From the NCBI RefSeq assembly GCF_963576675.1, contig NC_088918.1, positions 59,849,501 through 59,913,500 on the forward strand: a DNA stretch of 64,000 nt, read 5' to 3'. Of the stretch, positions 57,001 to 64,000 are shown one piece after another. A model generated the notes under the pieces. That model ran no database searches. It was given only the letters and a program-made list of their open reading frames with translations, and had not been told where the DNA came from. Position 1 is the first letter of the stretch. Each line of letters starts with the position of its first letter. Source of the stretch: Euphorbia lathyris (taxonomy: Eukaryota; Streptophyta; Magnoliopsida; Malpighiales; Euphorbiaceae). The translations under genes and the position numbers were made by a program.

Positions 57001-57554
57001 CCTTCGTCTTTTAGCAAAACGATCCTCACCAGGTCCTCCTGCTATAACATTTATAACTCCTCTAAGAGCTCGCTCAACATGTTGCTTATCTTTGGGCTCC
57101 TTAGTCTTGAATGTATTTTTTAGAAATCTATCGAGTTTGCCTGCTTTGGCCATTTTGTTTAATTTGGAAGCCAACTGCCTGCATTCTTCAGTATCATGCC
57201 CATCACTCTTGTGGAATTCACAAAATAGGCCATTGTGTCTTTGGCCTTAAGTCTTGAGCTTCGGTGGATACTGAATGTGTTGCCTGTTGTTCTCTACCGA
57301 GTACACAACTTCCTTTCTTATGCATTCAAAGGTATATAGTTGTGATCCATATGTTCTTTGGACCGCTTATGTTCCTACTTACCCATGTCGCTTTTCCCTT
57401 CCTTCGGCTGATGCACTGAACTCAACCTTTCTTTCAACAAAGGATTCAGACGAAGGCCATCCCACTTGACAAAATCTCTAGCTCTTCTCATTAGATCAAG
57501 ATACGTCTGAGGCCTTCGAGTAGTTAACTCTTTAGATAAATCTTGACTTTGGAT

Positions 57555-58130
57555 TAGTGAGAAAACATCTAAGAGAGATGTCAAGCATGATTAGTGAGCT
57601 TAGTGAAGCGGGTCATCTATTGACCGAAGAGCAGAAGATTCGAGTTTGGGAGCATATGAAGATGCACCTGGCCCACACTGAAGGTCTTAAAACCTTTGAT
57701 GTTATTATTCATCACCTCGAACTTGAGGAAGACCACCTATAAAGATCAATGCAGAGGCTCCTTATACGGGTTCACACTCAAGTGGGAGGCGATCCAATGT
57801 CCAAGGTAAAAAACGCAAACATTCAAATAGCAAGGGCAAAGAGCAATCTAAATAGCCTAATAAAGTAGAAGGGAATAAGAAATAGGCCAAAGAATAGAAA
57901 AAAAGACAAAAATCTCATGTGTGAAGTGTTTCAACTGCCAACTCAAATGACATTATGCAAAAGACTGAACTGCCTCTAAGGTACATTCAATGAACTCAAA
58001 TGTGAGTGTGATAAATATATCGAATACTATTCTTATAACTGAATTTGATCATTTGTGGGTTATTGATTAAGGTGTGATGGACCATGTGACAAAGGAAATA
58101 TAAGCCTTTATGAATAAATATATAGTGTTA
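57555..58130 (+). pseudogene. Ty1/copia gag and protease fragment
   Basis: A frame from 57557 reads MRKHLREMSSMISELSEAGH, EHMKMHLAHTEGLKTFD and HHLELEEDHL, the UBN2-type copia gag. Further on CFNCQLK-HYAKDC (a decayed CCHC knuckle, about 57925-57970) and VMDHVTKE (protease region, about 58070-58100) follow with stops. The fragment begins where the oppositely oriented gypsy element ends. Confidence 0.8.
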
Positions 58131-60000
58131 ATTGAGGTGCCAAGTACATAGGAAACATACCCGTAGTCAATAAGACACGACAAAATGATAAAAATACAAA
58201 AAATACAGAAAAGTGTGAAATGAAATAAAAATAAAAGGATGTGGAGGATATCTTTCCCCTTTGAAATCCAATTTTACATCGGGTTGTGACATTGTAGTGA
58301 TCATCTAATAAAAACAAAAAATGGGCAGGATGACTCAATTCAATTCGATTAAACCTATGATTTGAAGATGACAAATGTGTTTAGGTGGAACTAAATAAAC
58401 TAATCAAACTTCCTAATATGAAATCTAACATATAATTAAGCCTAAAAGACTTAATTAAAGTATGAAAACAGCAAACAACACTATTAATTAAAAATCAATT
58501 TTAACTAAAAAATCTAAGCTAATTGCCAACCCTCCAAATTAATTCAAGTAACCTTATTTATAATGTTAACAAGGGCAAAACCATCATATTTGGGGTGAAA
58601 AATCACCCCAAATCCATAACAACACCAACAAATCCGATTAAGTTCAGAATTAAGAGCCAAAGTTCATTTTTCAAATTTTGGCTCTTGGTCTCGTAATGGA
58701 TTAGGACTATGTATACACAATCCCAATTAGTCTCCTCCGCGCTCCGAATCAGTTATATGTGGTCCTATAGTCAATGAGGACCACGTATACGATGTCCCGA
58801 TTGATATGTATGGCCATTCCACTAGGCTACATATCATCATCACCACGTATACGGGATCTTGAAGGCCAAATTTTATGGCTAAGGACTTTTACGGATTATA
58901 ACTTTCAAACTAAGACTCCAATTGGGGCTCGAATAGTTCCGTCATATTTTTGACAAGATACACTACGGCTATGTGATGACTCTTAAGGTGAAACTTAATT
59001 CTAAAATGATAAATGTCATGGTCAAAGCTCCGGTTCATCACAAACTTCTAAGGAGCGTAACTTGCTCGTTACAGCTCTAAACATAGCATAGTTAGTCACG
59101 CCAGAATACTAATCTTAAGTGCTATAAATCTTATAGATTCTCGGGACTTGATTAGATCCCGATCTAAAGGTTGTCTTATGGGAATGCCCCACTTTGACTA
59201 GAAGTTCCGCGGAGTATAACTTTCTCATTATTCGCCCCAATTGGGCATGGTTAGTTGTGTTTGGACGCTTTTGACCCACATTACACATTGTGTGAATATT
59301 TGAGACCTAGTTCGGATTGGATCGATAATTATAAACTCTTGATCCGATTGTGGTTGATTGATCTCTACACTTAGACTTTTCTTCCCCAAATAACATCAAG
59401 GACTTTCGTAGTGACAAATACAAGGTTTTCATGTTTGGAACTTCGACTCTAATATATACAATTGCCTTGTGAAGGCATCAAATTGTTGATTCCCACATTT
59501 GATCGAGTTTCCTTAGTTTTGTGAGACAGAAAACTAATGCTATTGCTCATTCGTTGACTCAATGAGTGTGATTTTTAGAGAGTATAAAAGTTTTTATGGA
59601 ATATGTTCTAAATCGATGTTTTGATTTTTTTTTTTGTAATGGATTTCCAGCTTAGTTTATAATATTCGATCTTCTAAAAAATGTTTTTAAAACATAATTC
59701 TCTCACATTGAAATATAAATTGATGCATTGATTTTTAAACTGAGTTTGTTGGACACTTTGATTGTTTGAGATAAGACAGAAAAGTGGAGAAAGAACCAAC
59801 GACCCCACTTCAATACATAAGCCAGTAAGAAAAAATATTGAGAAGTATATGAACTTAGGTGAGCTAGGAGAATGAGTGGATGAATACATTTTGAATAGAT
59901 TAGGTGGTGCACTATGTCAAGCTCCGTCTATTTGACTAGATCATGTGACCAACGGTTATTCTTGTCAGTAAAATTATCTCATCAATTCACATGTACTCCT
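58131..60000. other. Long stretch without recognised genes
   Basis: No gene or convincing repeat boundary. 58680-59500 has GTATACGGGATC- and AAGGGTCGTAACTTGCTCG-like text of retrotransposon internal or LTR type, but no protein or terminus can be named. Confidence 0.35.
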
Positions 60001-60002
60001 CT

Positions 60003-60022
60003 CTATATATATATATATATGG
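60003..60022. repeat. TA microsatellite
   Basis: A run of TA dinucleotides, about 10 units. Confidence 0.8.
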
Positions 60023-60919
60023 GATATCTAAGAAGTACATGATATATCTAAGAAGTACCTCAAAAGGGATGCGTATGTATCTCTCGTACATGTAATGAAA
60101 ATGATATATATTTTTAAGAGTAATTTAAATAAGTAATTAGTCTAAAAAGTAAAAATTGTTGATAAAGATAGGAAGAATTTATATCAGAAAAGCTAAGAGG
60201 AAGTCCACTTTGCTTATGATCTCAAACAGGATGTGACGATATAGTTTTTAGTTTCAAGGCAGAAAGAAAAATAAATTGGTAAGCAAAGCAGCAAAGCAAG
60301 ACCAAAAATGAAAAAAATAAAAAAGAAGCGAATCCAATCCGTATATATAAAGAAGATCAACGCAATAAATCGTAAACGCGTAAAAGCTGGGGACCCAACT
60401 TGTACATTTTGGTCAGAAACTCTGAACAACGGGGCCTCTAACCGTATGTGGGACCCTTCTCGAGCCTCACGCCCTCTTCTCATCTGCTCTTCCTCTTTTC
60501 CCTCTCTTCGCTGTCGTTTTGTGTTACTATCACCCGACCCACCGATTTCTTATTTATTTTTACACAAAATATATTCCAGATTTTTACTTATTATTTCTTT
60601 TTTATACATTACCCGACCCAGCCAGCCGGTGTCATTTCTAATATCTAACTATTACTGCATTTATACAGAAATTATTAGATCACTGAATTATATGGGTCAA
60701 GCCCATTATGCACAACCATATGGATTCATAGACCACGAGTTAGCAATTACAAACTCAAGCAACGGCCCACAGTCTAACAAAGTATAATCTATAACGGGAT
60801 GTTTGTTAGAAGGGATATAGGAGGTGGGATATGGATAAAAAACACTAGATAAGTTATCCCGTGTTTGTTTGGGAGATAGAAGAGTGAGACGGATGTTATC
60901 CCTCAAATCCTATATCTAG
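60023..60919. other. Non-coding stretch with a possible MITE end
   Basis: A 159-codon frame at 60308-60787 shows no family likeness and is probably chance. 60790-60915 (GGGATGTTTGTTAGAAGGGA, with GTGTTTGTTTGGGAG) resembles a hAT-type MITE. Confidence 0.35.
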
Positions 60920-62960
60920 AATAAATGATCTGAAAGCATCGACCCCCGTTAAGGAGATGCTCATTAATACTGTCGGGACCTCCAACCCTAGCCGGGAGGA
61001 GCCCTCCCAAAGTCATGTGGTGGCGCCGCTAAACCTGACCCCTCTACTCGTGAAGGTGGAGCTTGAAGAAGAGGAAGTCAGCACCGCCATTCAACTGGTC
61101 AACGTGATCCACATTTTCCAAATGACCTAGGCTGTGTAAATCGCAATGCATATGAAAATAATCGAGCAGTAGCGAAGCCTGCAGGAGGAAAATGCAAGGA
61201 TCTAGGGATTCCTCAAAAATCAAACCGCTACAAGAGAACAGCTTCCTCCCATACTCTATGCGGGCGGGCAAAACCCTCATCGGCACAACTGTTGGTCCCA
61301 CTTCAGACCACCATCCATCCTCCTACTTCTTAGATGACAGCCAGGGGCGGATTGGTGACTCTGACCATGGCACCCTAAGAGGTCGAAGACTTGCTGGAAT
61401 CGAAAATCCAGTGATTCCTCAACAAGCGCGTATTAGGCGGAGTAATGGGAGGAAACATCACCTCTAGCAAAACACCCCTGATTCATCGAATCATCGACAC
61501 CCGTTTCCTGAGAGATTGGAAAGCTCCTCGACTAGACTTTTACTCGGGAACTAAAGACACCAATGACCACGTGGCTTCCTTCATGAGCACCATAAATATC
61601 TACTTGAATGATACAGATATCATGTGCAAGGTATTCCCCACAACCCTCTCAAGAAGCGCTCAGGAATGATACTGCAGTCTCGCGCCCGAGTCAATCGATT
61701 CTTTCTACCTTCTAAAGGATCTCTTCTTGAATAGGTTTGTGGCGGCGGCTAAAGTCAGAAAGATTAGCTTGAACCTTAATGGCCTCTAGAAAAGGCCCAT
61801 AGAACCATTTAAAGACTTCCTATCAAGGTTCCACCATTTGGCCTATCAGGTCAAGGGCCTCAACTTAGAAGTCACACACGATGCACTGGCAAAAGGGCAC
61901 CTCCTATGAGCCCCTCAAACAGATATATTTTTGAAAGATGCCACGGTCTTTCGAGGAGCTCGCGGATAGGGGCTCAAGCCTCTATCAAAGGGGTTTTGGA
62001 ACTAACTCATGCCATAGGCTAGAACTCTGATAAGGCTTCTGCTCCCGCTTTGCCTCAGCCCTCTTCTTCCTTGGATAAAACGAAAGATTTAAGGATGTAT
62101 ACTTATCATTATTTATTATAGATTTCCAAGTCGAAAAGGAAGTACATCTCGTATATATCAACAAATGGGGTACTCCTTCAAAGTTACATATCAGTCAGAA
62201 ACTGCATTTGCTTTGAGGACACGAGTGGTCTGGTGTCCGAGTCAATTGGTCAGACGACGACTACTTCACTTATTAGATTAGTATTAGTCGCCTATCCCGG
62301 AATGAAATAGGATGGAATATAAAGAACGATAGGATGACTATGACCGACACCAGGATACGAAGAATCTGAGAAGGACAAATCCAATGGTGACTCCAAGTGT
62401 GAGGAAAAGGGTAAGAAACACGTTGAACCCGGGGACGCAGTAAGAAGTAAGATGGATGAAGCACTGATGCCTTATCAACCTTGAAGGGAGCCGAACCATG
62501 TGGATAGCAGGTCCGCAACCAAACCAGAGAAATCCTCAGGAAGAGAGGTGCACTATGTAGAGCATAATGCTCCACAACCACTGCGCAAGGATGGACAGTC
62601 CAGACTCGTCAACTGGAAAAGGGATCTGGGCCCCGGACAGATAAAGAACAATATTGCAAATACCACAAGTCCTCGGGACATTCAACAGAGAACTGCAACC
62701 AGCTACAAAAAGAGATTGATAAACTCCTGGAGCATGGAGCCCCACCCAAAACAGCCTGACAGTCAGAGCTGACTCACAAGCCACGAGACGCAACATCTAG
62801 GCCCAAAGACAATAGGAGTTCTAGGTACTAGGGTGAGATCCAGGTGATCCGGGAGGGAGCCCCGCCAATGGCGGAGCCCCTGCATCCAGCGGTAAAAGAA
62901 AGGCTTCCGACGAAGCATTGACAATACAGCCCCCACTACGTACGCTACACTCGAAGGCTT
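60920..62960 (+). pseudogene. Ty3/gypsy gag remnant, Tat-like
   Basis: Readable parts: HRIIDTRFLRDWKAPRLDF and YSGTKDTNDHVASFMSTINI (61480-61610), MCKVFPTTLSRSAQE, a stop, APESIDSFYLLKDLFLNRFV (about 61690-61745), then KDFLSRFHHLAYQV, which follow the usual gag order of Tat-type gypsy elements. At about 62650-62760 YCKYHKSSGHSTENCNQLQK is the knuckle-like motif and GEIQVIREGAPP (about 62830) the gag-protease linker. Stops and shifts are many. No protease or reverse transcriptase follows. It differs in sequence from the two other gypsy remnants. Confidence 0.75.
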
Positions 62961-64000
62961 TAGGGGTTTAGTGTCCTATAGCCAATTGTTATAGGATATA
63001 AACTATTTGTAAATGAATTGTTCATTATCTTTTGTTTGATAAGATATAGCAAGCTTAACTATATAAAGGCTTTAAGTTTTTAGTAGAGCTTAGAAGACTT
63101 CTTTAATTTTTAATTCTGATTATTAGATATGAATCACCGTAAGTATGCAAATTTCCAGAACGAAATTCATGAATAGATAAGCAACTTTACGGAGTTGGCT
63201 AACTACACAAATCGATTATCTTTAGGTCTTTACGAGTGTGCTGAGTCTCCTGCATGCATCCAGAATATCATTCATGTAGACGCGGTTAGTGCGAATAGTG
63301 CTAGGATGATTTGTCATTAGTCTGTTTGTTTGTGTTCTTTTGTTTTTCCTGGACGTAGTCCTTCCATTTCACCAAAAGAAGTATGCAAATTTCATTCTTC
63401 CACATTTTAGACATAAAGAATTGTATAACAATATTAATATAAGTTAAAATAGTTTTGCACATAAAATTGAAAGTAAAAGAATAGATTCTTCTAATCCTTA
63501 ATTTAAGGACCACAAATAAAAGTTGTCCTACCAGATGTAGCATAAGTTCTTTCTTTTTTCCTAAAAAAAAATTGAATTAAATATAACATATAGATGCATC
63601 TGAAATCCATAATTCAAAGTTAATTGGCAAATGCAAAAGAAAATTGTAAAAATCTATAGGTTTGGCATACATTTGAAAATCATACGGTTTAATATCCAAG
63701 CAAATGGGAGATAACGCAAGGGAAGTACGGAAAACTCAACATTTTTCATGAAAAGCATATGCTTTCTATTTATTTCTATTTTTTTAATAATTTATGTATT
63801 TAGTTAGCTAACCTAAGTAGGATTGATTTAGGATTCACTCATATATGATATAAGATGTCTTGATTGTTGTTTGATGATCTATAACTATTTGAGACAAAGT
63901 TTTAAAAAGCGCCCGGTGCTAATCGGGTGGATAACGCCTTTGATAATTAATCAGCTTTGTTTTATTTTTTATTTGTTAATTCACAAATTGTTACATAAAT
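62961..64000. other. AT-rich end of window without genes
   Basis: No gene is seen; no repeat boundary is supported. Confidence 0.4.

Larger units (their letters stand above)
53100..57550 (-). pseudogene. Degenerate Ty3/gypsy gag-pol, Tat-like with two RNase H domains
   Basis: Order on the minus strand: gag end (ARDFVKWDGLRLNPLLKER, about 57480-57425); zinc knuckle CEFHKSDGHDTEEC (about 57225-57184); VERALRGVINVIAGG and a protease region with VFIDTDNSANIII (57174-56713); reverse transcriptase WRMCVDFIDLNKACPKDSYP (56145-55912) and VFIDDMIVKS with the catalytic DD (55893-55696); RNase H (55464-55120); a second RNase H (54912-54673, NNVAEYEALLQGI, SDSQLVL); integrase (about 54250-53410); and a C-terminal stretch with LQEFSGRPIPRT-like sequence near 53150. 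Stops and shifts separate the parts. A SINE sits in the integrase. It is the same family as 24131-26290. Confidence 0.85.

Noticed and set aside
60308..60787. 159-codon open frame
   Set aside because: Mixed composition, hydrophobic stretches from T-rich DNA and no known motif; overlapping frames on both strands are equally long.

Overview
This is a window of AT-rich plant nuclear DNA, almost certainly from a eudicot. It carries plant genes with canonical GT-AG introns, a nuclear tRNA-Lys, plant L1-type LINEs, Ty3/gypsy and Ty1/copia retrotransposon wrecks, and hAT, Mutator-like, Harbinger-like and pogo-like DNA elements. I cannot name the species from the sequence.

Three protein genes look intact. 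A TRAPP-complex subunit gene (TRAPPC4/TRS23 type, 3 exons, minus strand, 11966-14577) and an ABC-transporter-like ATPase gene of the ABCI20/ABCI21 type (7 exons, plus strand, 14904-17663) stand head to head across 326 bp. From memory, this matches the neighbouring Arabidopsis loci At5g02280 and At5g02270. The third is an alpha-expansin gene (3 exons, minus strand, 38837-40218). A tRNA-Lys(UUU) gene lies at 21580-21651.

Nearly everything else is mobile DNA or its decay products. 1-3.7 kb: a nearly intact hAT transposase gene broken by one frameshift. 3.77-5.96 kb: a long-TIR element with an 11-bp target duplication that contains a LINE fragment and a small fold-back element. 6.8-10.0 kb: gypsy pol remains split by a solo LTR with a perfect 5-bp duplication. 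10.0-11.1 kb: a copia remnant. 12.7-13.3 kb: a Mutator-type MITE inside a TRAPPC4 intron. 18.1-20.5 kb: a LINE tail with a second solo LTR of the same family. 22.8-26.3 kb: MITEs and a gypsy gag/protease remnant. 26.8-28.2 and 40.6-42.3 kb: two copies of a TIR element that share two reading frames and a cluster of TCGCGA palindromes. 29.6-32.2 kb: a pogo-like element with nested insertions. 32.4-37.2 kb: a long LINE with a 17-bp target duplication. 42-52.3 kb: Harbinger, hAT and Mutator-type MITEs plus copia and LINE fragments. 53.1-57.6 kb: a degenerate gypsy polyprotein with a SINE in its integrase. 57.6-58.1 kb: a copia gag fragment. 60.9-63 kb: a gypsy gag remnant.

The two ancient genes share a promoter region and probably a conserved linkage. 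The expansin acts alone in the cell wall. The best candidate for something undescribed is the two-copy TIR family at 26.8 and 40.6 kb. The target-site duplications reported here were read directly from the sequence; most family names are inferred from motifs and termini without any database search.
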